From Bianquea renquensis (GTDB taxonomy: Bacteria > Bacillota > Clostridia > Lachnospirales > Bianqueaceae): DNA of 64,000 bases. Positions 24,525 to 33,339 of the stretch are shown piece after piece; within the stretch, counting starts at the first letter, position 1; each line of letters opens with the position of its first letter. Where the stretch lies: positions 1 to 64,000 of the forward strand of contig NZ_JACRSQ010000016.1 in NCBI RefSeq assembly GCF_014384895.1, given 5' to 3'. Made by a program: the position numbers and the translations under genes. The notes under the pieces are model-generated. The model had not been told where the DNA came from. It searched no databases and saw only the letters and a program-made list of their open reading frames with translations.

Positions 24525-25366
24525 TCCACATTCTTCCACCGCAGACGAAATTCTCGCGGGGTTTGCTGGGTTTCCGACTTGAATACTTTTGTAAAATAAT
24601 TATAATCGCTGACGCCACAGGCGCCGGCGATTTCGTTTATCGGTCGATCTGTCGTCAACAGTAGTTTTTTCGCGGCGGCAATCCGTCGCTCCCGCACAAT
24701 CTGCCCCACCGTCGCGCCGCTGACTTTCTTCACCGCGCCCGCCAGCGATGTCTTCCCCATATGCAACGCCTGGCATATAAAGTCGATGGTGAGAGGAGCC
24801 GCCAGATTCTCATCGATGACGGCGTAGAGTCTCTTCATCAGATCATCCTGCTGCAAAGCGATTAAATCCTCCATCCAGATGAAACGGGCACAGATCTTGA
24901 CCAGCTCCGTGGCGGATCGAATGTACTCTGTCTGCCGAATGGGTAACTCATAAAAAAATGTCTGTAGCTCCTCCAGGACATTGGCCGGTACCTGGTAGCG
25001 GAGGCATTGGGCGCGCGTGTGGCTCCACTGTTCCTCCAGGGAGGTGTCATCCAGCAGTTGCCCAATCATAAGGTACCCGTATGTCGTGTAATCATTCACG
25101 ATAGGCGCGACTGCCTCCACAATGCCCATATGACAGCGATAGATGGAGAACTCCCGGCAATCGCGAAACGCATGGGCATCGCAGTCCAAACACTGCTGGG
25201 CGATGGCAGGGTACTGCCGCAGCCTAGTGCAAAAGCGGGAGGCCGCTTCCGGAATCGCCGCGATTTGTCTGTACTCGCGGCTGAAGACTCCAATCCGAAC
25301 ACCGCTGACACGGTAAAAGTCCCGAAGCAACTTTGTCAGCCGCTCCATGTTATATTGATATCGCAT
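24521..25366 (-). CDS. AraC-family regulator with PocR sensor domain
   Basis: About 281 residues. The N-terminal half matches the PocR ligand domain (LRDFYRVSGVRIGVFS; a Cys-rich CLDCDAHAF; YRCHMGIVEAVAPI). The C-terminal half is an AraC double helix-turn-helix (MGKTSLAGAVKKVSGATVGQ, and INEIAGACGVSDYNYFTKVFK). PocR domains bind small hydrocarbon-type ligands such as diols. It is divergent from the UroD-family gene across about 150 bp and is the likely regulator of that gene. The start uses GAGGTGGAG as ribosome site. Confidence 0.88.
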   Translation of the reverse strand: MRYQYNMERLTKLLRDFYRVSGVRIGVFSREYRQIAAIPEAASRFCTRLRQYPAIAQQCLDCDAHAFRDCREFSIYRCHMGIVEAVAPIVNDYTTYGYLMIGQLLDDTSLEEQWSHTRAQCLRYQVPANVLEELQTFFYELPIRQTEYIRSATELVKICARFIWMEDLIALQQDDLMKRLYAVIDENLAAPLTIDFICQALHMGKTSLAGAVKKVSGATVGQIVRERRIAAAKKLLLTTDRPINEIAGACGVSDYNYFTKVFKSETQQTPREFRLRWKNVD

Positions 25367-25521
25367 CGCTCTCCACCTCAGGCTAAAGTATAGCATATGG
25401 AGGCCCATAGCGCAACGTCTGCGCGAACGATTTTTCTACTTTTTCGCGTTTTTTTACCTATACGAATCCCGCTATCGATAAGTATACTAGAGAAAAAGTC
25501 TAAAAATGAGGTGTGTTTGAA

Positions 25522-26544
25522 TTGACTAGGAGACAGCGCGTCATTAACAGCTTGCTTCACAGGGAAAGCGATATCATTCCCTATCACGCGGGATTTACCT
25601 CTCAGGAACTTGAAAGAGTGATTGCCTACACCGGCGATCCAGATTATCTTAAAGGGGTAGGATTGCACATGGCCGGCATCGATTACGGCGGCTGGCCTCA
25701 CCCGCTTCCGGGCCAACCGGATTTCTACCAGGATGACTTTGGTGTGATCTGGAATCGCTCCGGTGCGGACAAGGATATCGGCGTGATCGATCATCCTGTG
25801 ATTGAGGATCTGGAGGATTTCACCTATACCTGTCCTGTCTTTGACGAAGACCGTTTCCGCAAGGAGATTGAGGGCGTTTTAGCCACGCGTGAGGACCGCT
25901 TTACCTATGTGGGACTGGGATTTTCTGTCTTTGAGCGGGCCTGGAGCCTGTGTGGAATGGAGAACGTTCTCATGGGGATGCTCGCCTATCCCGAGGAGCT
26001 GGACCGGTTGCTGGACAGTATCTGCGAATTTAATTTGAACGTCATCTCTGTCATGTTGGAATATCCAGAGGTGGATGCCTGTTATTTTGGCGACGACTGG
26101 GGGCAACAGCACGGAACGATCATGGGGCCGGACCACTGGCGGCGCTTTATCAAACCTCGTCTGGCCAAAATGTACCGCAAGGCAAAAGACGGCGGAAAGT
26201 TCATCATCCAACATTCCTGTGGCGATATCCATGAACTTTTCCCAGACTTGATCGACATCGGATTGGACTGCTATCAAACATTCCAGCCGGAGATCTATGA
26301 TATCGAAGCTGTGAAAAAAGAATTTGGCCGTCATCTCACTTTCTTCGGTGGAATTTCCACCCAACAGCTACTTCCCTCCGCCCCTGCGGAAGTGGTCAAA
26401 AGCGAGACCATCCGAATCATGCGCACCATGGGACCAGGGGGTGGCTATATCGCATCGCCAACCCACGCGGTGCCCCATGATGTTCCGCCGGAAAATATAC
26501 TGGCTATGTTGGACGTGTTCACACACCAGGAGCGATACCTATAG
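25522..26544 (+). CDS. Uroporphyrinogen decarboxylase-family protein (corrinoid methyltransferase-like)
   Basis: About 340 residues of the UroD/MtaA family TIM barrel. It has MTRRQRVINSLLHRESD at the start, GDDWGQQHGTIMGPDHWRRF in the middle and a probable zinc site HSCGDIHELFPDLIDIGLDC, where His-x-Cys plus a later Cys could ligate zinc as in methyltransferases. It is more likely a methyltransferase in one-carbon or O-demethylation chemistry than a haem enzyme, as no haem genes are near. The TTG start was chosen because GAGGTG lies eight bases upstream. It stands alone, facing the PocR regulator. Confidence 0.82.
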   Translation: MTRRQRVINSLLHRESDIIPYHAGFTSQELERVIAYTGDPDYLKGVGLHMAGIDYGGWPHPLPGQPDFYQDDFGVIWNRSGADKDIGVIDHPVIEDLEDFTYTCPVFDEDRFRKEIEGVLATREDRFTYVGLGFSVFERAWSLCGMENVLMGMLAYPEELDRLLDSICEFNLNVISVMLEYPEVDACYFGDDWGQQHGTIMGPDHWRRFIKPRLAKMYRKAKDGGKFIIQHSCGDIHELFPDLIDIGLDCYQTFQPEIYDIEAVKKEFGRHLTFFGGISTQQLLPSAPAEVVKSETIRIMRTMGPGGGYIASPTHAVPHDVPPENILAMLDVFTHQERYL

Positions 26545-26620
26545 TCGAGAAAAGAGCCGCTGCAAAATCGATACTTCCCTCGGAGCAAATCTTGTCGCTC
26601 GGTCAATAGCAAGATATGGG

Positions 26621-26656
26621 CCGCCGAATAGGAAAATTTTCTGTTCGGCGGTTTTT
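26621..26656 (+). terminator. Terminator of the UroD-family gene
   Basis: CCGCCGAA pairs with TTCGGCGG (26644-26651), followed by TTTTT. The preceding stretch 26550-26578 resembles 42425-42453. Confidence 0.8.
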
Positions 26657-26762
26657 CTATGCTCAAAATTCCGGCCCCTGTTTCCTTGCTCCCTTTTGGA
26701 AGCTGTTTGGAGCACAATCACTTATTTCAGCGTAAAAAACGTTGTATGTTATCTAATTATCG

Positions 26763-26791
26763 TTGTATATTTTGTTTTAATGTGCTATACT
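26763..26791 (+). promoter_or_regulatory. Promoter of the DUF4143 ATPase gene
   Basis: TTGTAT, 17 bases, TATACT in an AT-rich stretch about 30 bases before the start codon. Confidence 0.65.
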
Positions 26792-26821
26792 ACGCTTGTA
26801 AGATTCTGTGGAGGTGTGCCA

Positions 26822-28141
26822 ATGTACCGAATTGCAATAGAAAAACTTTACAGGTGGAGGGAAAGCAAGCGCCGCAAGCCACTGATTATCCAGGGCGCAA
26901 GACAGGTTGGAAAGACTTGGTTAATGAAAGACTTCGGCAGTAAGGCTTATGCCGATACCGTATATATCAATTTCGATTCCAATTCCAGAATGGCGGAGTT
27001 ATTTGCTAGCGATTTGAATACGGACCGCCTGATTATGGGAATTGAGCTGTATGCCGGCAGAAAAATTGATCCAAACAACACCCTTCTGATATTTGATGAG
27101 GTACAGGAAGTGCCGAGAGCGCTTTCATCACTGAAATATTTTTATGAAAATGCGCCACAGTATCATATTGTCTGTGCTGGTTCACTCTTGGGCATTGCTC
27201 TGCACGAGGGTACATCGTTTCCCGTAGGCAAGGTTGAGTTTTTGAGTCTTTATCCGTTATCCTTCAAGGAGTTTTTAATGGCCACCGTTGGTGAACGCTT
27301 TGCCGAACTTCTTGACAGACAGGATTACTCGATGGTCACCTCTTTTAAGCAGACCTATATGGATGCGCTCAAGCAGTATTTCTTTGTGGGCGGTATGCCA
27401 GAATCGGTGCAAAGCTTTGCCGAAGAAAAGGATTTTAACGAGGTTCGGGAAATTCAAAAACGTATACTGGCAGCTTATGAACAGGATTTTTCTAAGCATG
27501 CCCCTATCGAAATCGTTCCAAAAATTCGTATGGTATGGAACAGCATCCCGTCTCAACTTGCTAAGGAAAACAAAAAATTTTTCTACGGCCTTGTGCGTGA
27601 GGGTGGACGCGCAAAGGAATATGAAGCGGCCATTATGTGGCTTTGTGACTGCGGACTTGTCCACAAGGTCAGCCGTGTGAATGCGGCGCGAATTCCGCTG
27701 AAAGCCTATGAAGATTTGAAGGCCTTTAAGCTGTTTATTGTCGATGTAGGGCTTCTTGGCTGTATGACAGGCCTGCGTCAGGGCGCACTGCTAGATGGCA
27801 ACGATTTATTTACCGAGTTCAAGGGTGCTCTGACCGAGCAATATGTATGTCAGCAGCTCCAAACCATAGATGATTTAGGTGTTTACTACTATACGAATGA
27901 CCGTGGTTCCTGCGAGGTGGACTTTATTGTCGACACCGGCGAGCAGATCGTACCGGTGGAGGTTAAGGCGGAGGTTAATCTGAAGGCAAAGAGCTTGAAA
28001 ACCTATCGCGAAAAATTTAATCCCGAAATTTCTGTTCGCACTTCCATGGCAGACTACAAAAAAGAGGATTGGCTGGTCAATCTGCCACTGTATGCGGTGG
28101 AAGAGATTTGCAAATGTGATGAGTGGAATTCAGAGGGATAG
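26822..28141 (+). CDS. AAA ATPase with DUF4143 domain
   Basis: A 439-residue protein. The N-terminal AAA_14 domain has Walker A IIQGARQVGKTWLM and Walker B LLIFDEVQEVPRAL, followed by the sensor CAGSLLG. The C-terminal DUF4143 domain contains FFVGGMPESVQSF and a nuclease-like VDFIVDTGEQIVPVEVK motif (D...E-x-K). This large family is frequent in anaerobes and spreads horizontally; its function is unknown. GGAGGTG seven bases before ATG sets the start, and an upstream in-frame extension over the terminator is not real. Base composition is AT-richer than its left neighbours. Confidence 0.88.
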   Translation: MYRIAIEKLYRWRESKRRKPLIIQGARQVGKTWLMKDFGSKAYADTVYINFDSNSRMAELFASDLNTDRLIMGIELYAGRKIDPNNTLLIFDEVQEVPRALSSLKYFYENAPQYHIVCAGSLLGIALHEGTSFPVGKVEFLSLYPLSFKEFLMATVGERFAELLDRQDYSMVTSFKQTYMDALKQYFFVGGMPESVQSFAEEKDFNEVREIQKRILAAYEQDFSKHAPIEIVPKIRMVWNSIPSQLAKENKKFFYGLVREGGRAKEYEAAIMWLCDCGLVHKVSRVNAARIPLKAYEDLKAFKLFIVDVGLLGCMTGLRQGALLDGNDLFTEFKGALTEQYVCQQLQTIDDLGVYYYTNDRGSCEVDFIVDTGEQIVPVEVKAEVNLKAKSLKTYREKFNPEISVRTSMADYKKEDWLVNLPLYAVEEICKCDEWNSEG

Positions 28142-28161
28142 GCTGAAGGAATGGAGATAAA

Positions 28162-28230
28162 ATGAAAGTGCTCGATCCACATTGTGACAACAAAGAGGGC
28201 GTATGGCTCCGGCTTAATAAGGATGTATAG
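28162..28230 (+). CDS. 22-residue ORF at the element junction, possibly truncated
   Basis: MKVLDPHCDNKEGVWLRLNKDV, with GGAG five bases upstream, directly after the DUF4143 gene. It could be the 5' stub of a gene cut by the element insertion, as it stops where recombinase-side sequence begins. No family is claimed. Confidence 0.3.
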   Translation: MKVLDPHCDNKEGVWLRLNKDV

Positions 28231-28242
28231 TTGAATTGTGGC

Positions 28243-28270
28243 GGAAGGCATATCTTTGGATATGTCTTCC
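28243..28270. terminator. Stem-loop between converging genes
   Basis: GGAAGgCATATC pairs with GATATGtCTTCC (one mismatch) and is followed by GTTT on the plus strand. It lies between the recombinase stop and the DUF4143 gene. Confidence 0.5.
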
Positions 28271-28272
28271 GT

Positions 28273-29892
28273 TTACTGTATCGTTCCGATGTAATTGAAG
28301 TAAACGTCAATCTTTTGTGTGTAAAACTTTTTCCTGTAAGCGCCGTCACGCTCATGCACCGTGATGTGGTGAACAAACTCCCGCAGGATTTCCGGCGTAA
28401 GCTCCGGCACTTCTAAATGCCGGTCAACAATGGCGAGGAAGTTCCCCACGTTGTCAAGCTCATCCTGTTGTTTGGCAAGTTCTGCTTCAAAACAGAAAGC
28501 CCGTGTTTTTAAGGTTTCCTGCTCCGCCAGATACCGCCCGTTTAGCTGCTGGAATTGCTCGTCCGTGAGTATGCCGGTTGCCAGCTTCTCAAAAGTGGCG
28601 GCTATCAGGTTGTCAACCTCTGCAAGCCGTTTCCTTGCCTGTTCCAGTTCCTTCCGCTTGGCTGTCAGTTCCTTTTTCAACTGGCCGGATTGCTTGGCTG
28701 TCAAATGGGCGATGAAGGCTTCCCGATCGGCTTGTACCGTTTGTACGACGGCCTGTATCGCTTGTAAAACAGCTTCCCGCAGGTGCAGGGCTTTTACTGT
28801 ATGGGGCGTACATTCTTCCTTGTGGCGGTGGTATTTGCCGCAAACATAGGTGTATTTGCTTTCGTCCCAGCTTCCGCACCGGCAAAGATAATGGGTGTTG
28901 CCGCAGTCGGCGCATTGTACCATACCCGCCAGCATATCCATTTCCCCCAGCTTGGTGGGCCGCCGCTTGTTCGTCCGTACCCTCTGCACAATGTCCCACA
29001 GTTCCCGGTCAATAATCGGCTCATGGGCGTTTTCTACCCGGTAGCGTTCTTCTTCCGGCACCTCGACTACAATGTCGCTTTTGTAGGAAGGTTTGTGCGT
29101 CTTGCAGCTTACCTGTAAGCCGATATAGTCCGGGTTTTCCAGAATATCGGCTATGCTGCTACCCGACCACCGATAGGGAAAATCCGGGTTGCGGCTGGAA
29201 TGGTTGCGTCCAAACTTGCGGTAGGCGTATTCAGTGGGTACAAGCACCCTTTCCCGTTCCAGACGCTTGGCAATCTGCTCTGGCCCCATGCCTGAAGCGC
29301 ACAGGTTGAAGATATACCGCACCTTTTCTGCCGCTTCCGGGTCGGGAATGATTTTGAACTTATCCGCCGGGTCTTTCTGATAGCCATAGGGTGGGATTGT
29401 CGCAATTCGTACCCCTTTTTCCGCCTTGTGCTGGATAACGGCGTTGATCTTTCGGCTGGTCTGCCGGGGATACCATTCGTTAAACAGGTTGGAGAACATG
29501 GCTAAATCCTCGTCGCTCTCCGTGTTGGTGGCGCTGTCGTAGTTGTTGGTAATGGCGATAAAGCGCACGCCCAACGCAGGAAAGACGATTTCCAGCAGAT
29601 TGTTGGCTTCCGACTGGTTGCGGTACAGGCGGGTCAAGTCGGTCACAATCAGCGTAGCGGCCTGTCCGTCCCGTATCATGGCAAGCACCTTCTGAAAGCC
29701 GGGACGGTTGGTCTTTGTCCCGGAAACGCCATCGTCATACAAAAACAGGGGATTGCCCAAGCTATGCTTTTCTGCATAATCCCGCAGCATTTCCTCCTGG
29801 TGCTGTATACTCAGGCTGGTGCCTTCCCGTTTGTCCTCGTTGGACAGCCGTCCATAAAGTAATGTGTATTTTTCGGTTTGGTTTCCCTGCAT
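28273..29892 (-). CDS. Large serine recombinase (TnpX-like)
   Basis: A 539-residue large serine recombinase. The resolvase domain has the nucleophile in LYGRLSNEDKREG (Ser about 17), LYDDGVSGTKTNRPGF and TDLTRLYRNQSE. A recombinase domain (PPYGYQKDP), a zinc ribbon (CADCGNTHYLCRC and a downstream Cys pair) and a long coiled coil (about 385-470) follow. Tn4451/Tn6218-type elements use such an enzyme for excision and integration. GAAAGGAGC precedes the ATG. It appears intact. Confidence 0.93.
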   Translation of the reverse strand: MQGNQTEKYTLLYGRLSNEDKREGTSLSIQHQEEMLRDYAEKHSLGNPLFLYDDGVSGTKTNRPGFQKVLAMIRDGQAATLIVTDLTRLYRNQSEANNLLEIVFPALGVRFIAITNNYDSATNTESDEDLAMFSNLFNEWYPRQTSRKINAVIQHKAEKGVRIATIPPYGYQKDPADKFKIIPDPEAAEKVRYIFNLCASGMGPEQIAKRLERERVLVPTEYAYRKFGRNHSSRNPDFPYRWSGSSIADILENPDYIGLQVSCKTHKPSYKSDIVVEVPEEERYRVENAHEPIIDRELWDIVQRVRTNKRRPTKLGEMDMLAGMVQCADCGNTHYLCRCGSWDESKYTYVCGKYHRHKEECTPHTVKALHLREAVLQAIQAVVQTVQADREAFIAHLTAKQSGQLKKELTAKRKELEQARKRLAEVDNLIAATFEKLATGILTDEQFQQLNGRYLAEQETLKTRAFCFEAELAKQQDELDNVGNFLAIVDRHLEVPELTPEILREFVHHITVHERDGAYRKKFYTQKIDVYFNYIGTIQ

Positions 29893-29969
29893 ATTATGCT
29901 CCTTTCCAGCAGGGGGAACCCGTCATAAGGCAAAAAATATTATACCACAGGACAGAGAAAAAGGGAAGG

Positions 29970-30149
29970 TTATTCCTTCCCCTGTTCCCGCAGTTCGTTT
30001 TCCATTAGACGCAGGAGCCGCCCTTTCAAACTGCCTATACCAGTTTCGGGGAAATACACACTCACCCGAAGAACAGCGCTGTTTTTCCTGATCTCAAAGC
30101 AATTATAAAGGCGATAATCCGGTTCCTGCGTCCCATTTCTCTTCTTCAT
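29970..30149 (-). CDS. TnpW-like transposon-encoded small protein
   Basis: A 59-residue ORF just upstream of the recombinase gene on the same strand. It begins MKKRNGTQEPDYRLYNC. The core VLRVSVYFPETGIGSLKGR and the end LLRLMENELREQ resemble small TnpW-type proteins found next to TnpX-like recombinases. The role is unknown. The position supports the assignment; no strong ribosome site was checked beyond a GGA-containing upstream region. Confidence 0.6.
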   Translation of the reverse strand: MKKRNGTQEPDYRLYNCFEIRKNSAVLRVSVYFPETGIGSLKGRLLRLMENELREQGKE

Positions 30150-30218
30150 CTTACGTCCTTTCCGCCGGATTCAAATGTTCTTTGTTTCCGCGAAAAGGTC
30201 TTTTTATTCCATAGTTCT

Positions 30219-30542
30219 CTATCGGGTTTCCGGCTGATTATACAAAGGTTTTTCTCCTTCTACTATCAGTATGTCGGAAATTGGCTGGTTAAAGAATACC
30301 GGTCCCAAAAATGGGCGCTGATAGAAGAGCATATGTGAAATGCTTAATAGGTCTTGCGTTTGCTGGAATACACAATAACGTCCGTTAAGCCGCCGAAAGC
30401 GGGCAGTCCAAAGCGCCAGCTTGCTGTTATTCTCAGCCTTAGCAGATATTAATAGGGTACGTTCGTCTTCGTAAATCTCTTTTGCTGTTGCAGTCATAAT
30501 CCATATGCCTGTATTGCTCATATCGTCGAGCAGCGGCATCAA
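30219..30542 (-). CDS. Hypothetical protein, uncertain
   Basis: Up to 107 residues with no recognised family. A methionine at about residue 16 (MTATAKEIYEDERTLLISAK) is the more natural beginning, but neither start has a good ribosome-binding site. It may be a remnant of an element gene. Bases 30543-30684 show nothing else. Confidence 0.35.
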   Translation of the reverse strand: MMPLLDDMSNTGIWIMTATAKEIYEDERTLLISAKAENNSKLALWTARFRRLNGRYCVFQQTQDLLSISHMLFYQRPFLGPVFFNQPISDILIVEGEKPLYNQPETR

Positions 30543-30684
30543 GCTGCCGCCGCTTTATATCATTTCCCGACGGCGTATCTAAAAGGAACCGGTCTACGGA
30601 TATAAAATAGCGCAGCATAAGTTCAAAGAAAATCTGTAAACTTCAACGAGCGATTCTGGTGCTGAGAAAGTCTGATAAGGGTAC

Positions 30685-30713
30685 TTGCATTTTCACTTGT
30701 TCCATGCTATAAT
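30685..30713 (+). promoter_or_regulatory. Strong promoter of the MATE cargo gene
   Basis: TTGCAT, 17 bases, TATAAT. Transcription should start near 30720, only a few bases before a terminator hairpin. Confidence 0.8.
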
Positions 30714-30726
30714 ATAAAAACGGTTT

Positions 30727-30780
30727 GAAACGCTCCCGTACACAAAGGCTATTTGTGTACGGGAGCGTTTCTATTTTTTT
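30727..30780 (+). terminator. Leader terminator (attenuator) ahead of the MATE gene
   Basis: A perfect 20-bp stem (30727-30746 with 30752-30771), a five-base loop and a TATTTTTTT tail lie between the promoter and the start codon at 30820. No leader ORF fits between promoter and hairpin, so the gene must be expressed by read-through or another mechanism. Confidence 0.85.
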
Positions 30781-30819
30781 GGATAAACAAAAAACATCTA
30801 CAATCAATGGTGAATAACT

Positions 30820-32184
30820 ATGAAAAGATCAAACAGTACATTTCTTGACGGGCCGATTTTGCCCGCTTTATTGCGCTTCTCCATACCTGTCTTATGTGCC
30901 TTGCTATTGCAGGCTCTTTACGGCGCAGTTGATTTGTGGGCAGTTGGGACATTTTGTGGAGAAGCCGATGTTTCGGCAGTAGCAACAGGCAGCCAAACCA
31001 TGTTGATTGTTACAGGAATTGTAACGGGGTTGTCTATGGGAACTACTGTTTTACTTGGAAAAAAGATCGGGAGTGGGGATAGTAAAGGAGCAGCCGATAC
31101 GATAGGCACAAGTATATGTGTGTTTACTTTGTTAGGAATTGTCCTCAGCATTGTAATGACATTTGCTGCCTCAAAAATCGCGGTTATTATGAACGCGCCG
31201 CAGGAAGCATTTGAAAAAACAGTACACTATATTTTGATCTGTGGCGCGGGAAGCCTGTTTATTGTAGGCTACAATTTGATTAGTGCTATTTTTCGTGGTA
31301 TGGGAAACTCAAAAGCCCCATTACTATTTGTGTCAATCGCTTGCGTTGCGAACATTGTCGGTGATGTTATTTTAATTAAAGTGTTTGATATGGGAACAGC
31401 CGGAGCAGCCATAGCAACGATAGCAGCCCAAGCAATTAGCGTAGTCCTCTCATTGGTGCTGATTAAGAAAAAAGGTTTTCCATTCCCATTTAGAAAAGAA
31501 AATGTGCGTTTAGATAAGGGGACAGCAACAAGTATTATTAAACTTGGCTTTCCGATTGCATTACAGGATATGTGCAATGAAATATCTTATCTAATCATAA
31601 TTGGACTTGTAAACGCATTAGGGGTAACTGCTTCCGCAGGAGTGGGAATAGCTGAAAAACTCGTAATGTTTATGCTGCTCATACCTATGTCCTATATGCA
31701 ATCCATTTCTGCTTTTGTCGCACAGAATATCGGCGCAGGACAGGAAGTACGCGCAAAAAAGGCGATGTGGACAGGTATGTTTACCGCTGTCATTTTGGGC
31801 GGTGTTATGTCTTATTTATCCTTTTTCCATGGGGATTTGTTATCCCGCATATTTATAAAAGAATTGCCAGTAATCAATGCGTCTGCCGAGTTTTTGAAAG
31901 CGACCGCGATTGAATGTTTTGTTCTCTCCATAGCATACTGTTTTACTGGATATTATAACGGACTTGGAAAAACCGCTTTTGTTATGGCACAAGGGTTGTG
32001 TGCAATTTTCCTTGTGAAGATTCCGTATGCGTGGTTTGCAAGCCACAGGCATGAACCCCAGCTTTTTCAGATAGGTATGTCCACAGCGTATGCCGCTGTT
32101 TTCACGCTGATCGTATGTGTCCTTTACTATATCTATATCAATCAGAAGAAAAGCAAATCAAAAATAGGAGGCGCTTTAAAATAG
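30820..32184 (+). CDS. MATE-family multidrug exporter (element cargo)
   Basis: A 454-residue, twelve-helix MATE transporter. It has LRFSIPVLCALLLQALYGAVD at the start of the first repeat and IIKLGFPIALQDMCNEISYL at the second. It is only distantly like the MATE protein at 7.1-8.4 kb. The coding sequence is AT-rich against its flanks, indicating recent transfer. A promoter and a perfect terminator hairpin precede it, as often seen for inducible resistance genes. After its stop, 32185-32263 encodes a short hydrophobic stretch (IIVGLITFVIIAGLVWYTI) without a clear start. Confidence 0.9.
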   Translation: MKRSNSTFLDGPILPALLRFSIPVLCALLLQALYGAVDLWAVGTFCGEADVSAVATGSQTMLIVTGIVTGLSMGTTVLLGKKIGSGDSKGAADTIGTSICVFTLLGIVLSIVMTFAASKIAVIMNAPQEAFEKTVHYILICGAGSLFIVGYNLISAIFRGMGNSKAPLLFVSIACVANIVGDVILIKVFDMGTAGAAIATIAAQAISVVLSLVLIKKKGFPFPFRKENVRLDKGTATSIIKLGFPIALQDMCNEISYLIIIGLVNALGVTASAGVGIAEKLVMFMLLIPMSYMQSISAFVAQNIGAGQEVRAKKAMWTGMFTAVILGGVMSYLSFFHGDLLSRIFIKELPVINASAEFLKATAIECFVLSIAYCFTGYYNGLGKTAFVMAQGLCAIFLVKIPYAWFASHRHEPQLFQIGMSTAYAAVFTLIVCVLYYIYINQKKSKSKIGGALK

Positions 32185-32357
32185 GAACGATTATAGTCGG
32201 TCTCATCACATTCGTTATTATTGCCGGGCTGGTTTGGTACACAATAACACATTGGGGAAAATGAAAATTTTACGAAGCGTGGACAAAGCTATTTTATTGG
32301 TGTAAAATATTTATAGGCTAAAGTTGCGGAAATATAAAGTTAAGAAAGGACGATGTA

Positions 32358-32975
32358 ATGAAAAATCCATGGGAAGAAATTCCATTAGCTGATTATGAAA
32401 ATCATATGAAACTTGATTCTGTTATGCAATTACAGGCTATGAATGAAATGATGAAAGAGCAGTTTGACACTTATCCCATTTCCAGTGTAATGATATTAGG
32501 GATTGCAGGAGGCAATGGTCTTGAGCATATTCAGAAAGACAAATTTGAAAAAGTATATGGAATTGACATCAATTCATCTTATTTGCAATCCGTCAAACAA
32601 AGATACCCCCATTTGGACGGGCTTCTGGCATGTTTGTGTATCAACTTAATTGATGAAACGGATAGGTTGCCGAAGGCAGATATGGTTATTGCAAATCTGT
32701 TGATTGAGTATATTGGATACGAGTGCTTTCAGAACGCAATCCGGCAAGTCAATCCGAAGTATGTTTCATGTATTATTCAAATCAATATGGAGGATAATTG
32801 GGTATCAGATTCCCCCTACCTACATGTGTTTGATGGACTGGAACGGGTACACCATCAAATGGAAGAACAGGCATTAGAGAAAGCAATGCATGAAATTGAT
32901 TATAACACAATCAGAACTTTAGAGCATATGCTACCTAATGGTAAAAAATTGGTACAGATAGATTTTGAAAGATAA
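32358..32975 (+). CDS. Class I SAM-dependent methyltransferase
   Basis: A 205-residue Rossmann-fold methyltransferase. Motif I is VMILGIAGGNGLEHI (about residue 48), the acidic loop is VYGIDINSSYL (about 70), and the motif IV region is ADMVIANLLIEYIG. The substrate is unknown. It is AT-rich like the MATE gene before it and probably part of the same cargo. GAAAGG lies upstream of the ATG. Confidence 0.85.
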   Translation: MKNPWEEIPLADYENHMKLDSVMQLQAMNEMMKEQFDTYPISSVMILGIAGGNGLEHIQKDKFEKVYGIDINSSYLQSVKQRYPHLDGLLACLCINLIDETDRLPKADMVIANLLIEYIGYECFQNAIRQVNPKYVSCIIQINMEDNWVSDSPYLHVFDGLERVHHQMEEQALEKAMHEIDYNTIRTLEHMLPNGKKLVQIDFER

Positions 32976-33011
32976 CTTTCAGTTTGTCAAATAAATAGCA
33001 AAATAGAAAAC

Positions 33012-33056
33012 ACCGTCAAGGATAAACTCCGCACTTCGCGTTTTTGACGGTATTTT
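33012..33056 (+). terminator. Terminator of the methyltransferase gene
   Basis: ACCGTCAA pairs with TTGACGGT (33044-33051), followed by ATTTT. Downstream to 33339 there is one more weak hairpin (TTAAGGGT/ACCCTTAA, about 33180-33207) and no gene. Confidence 0.75.
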
Positions 33057-33339
33057 CTGCCTTTGTTGATGAGCCACCAAGAGTGCAATCGGATAAACCG
33101 CTTTCGCCTTCAATTTATTATGGTGTATTCGCATTTAAATGCAAGAATCCCCCTAATTTTATGCAGTTTTTAGAACACGTTAAGGGTTTTATATTCATAC
33201 CCTTAAAATTGTCTTTCTCCCGTTTCTAAGACGCTCCGGCGGTTTTGCGGAAGGCTATCCGGTCTGAAACCCGTTTTTCTCTCTTTACCGCCGCTTTCCT
33301 CGTATATGCTCCGTTTTCCTGCTTCACCAGTCATTACTT

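Noticed and set aside
26324..26821. N-terminal extension of the DUF4143 ATPase
   Set aside because: The frame is open but crosses the end of the UroD gene, a terminator and a promoter; the GGAGGTG-supported ATG at 26822 matches family starts.
28354..28500. Separate gene antisense to the serine recombinase
   Set aside because: Plus-strand frames here are short and overlap the recombinase coiled-coil region, which has normal family features.
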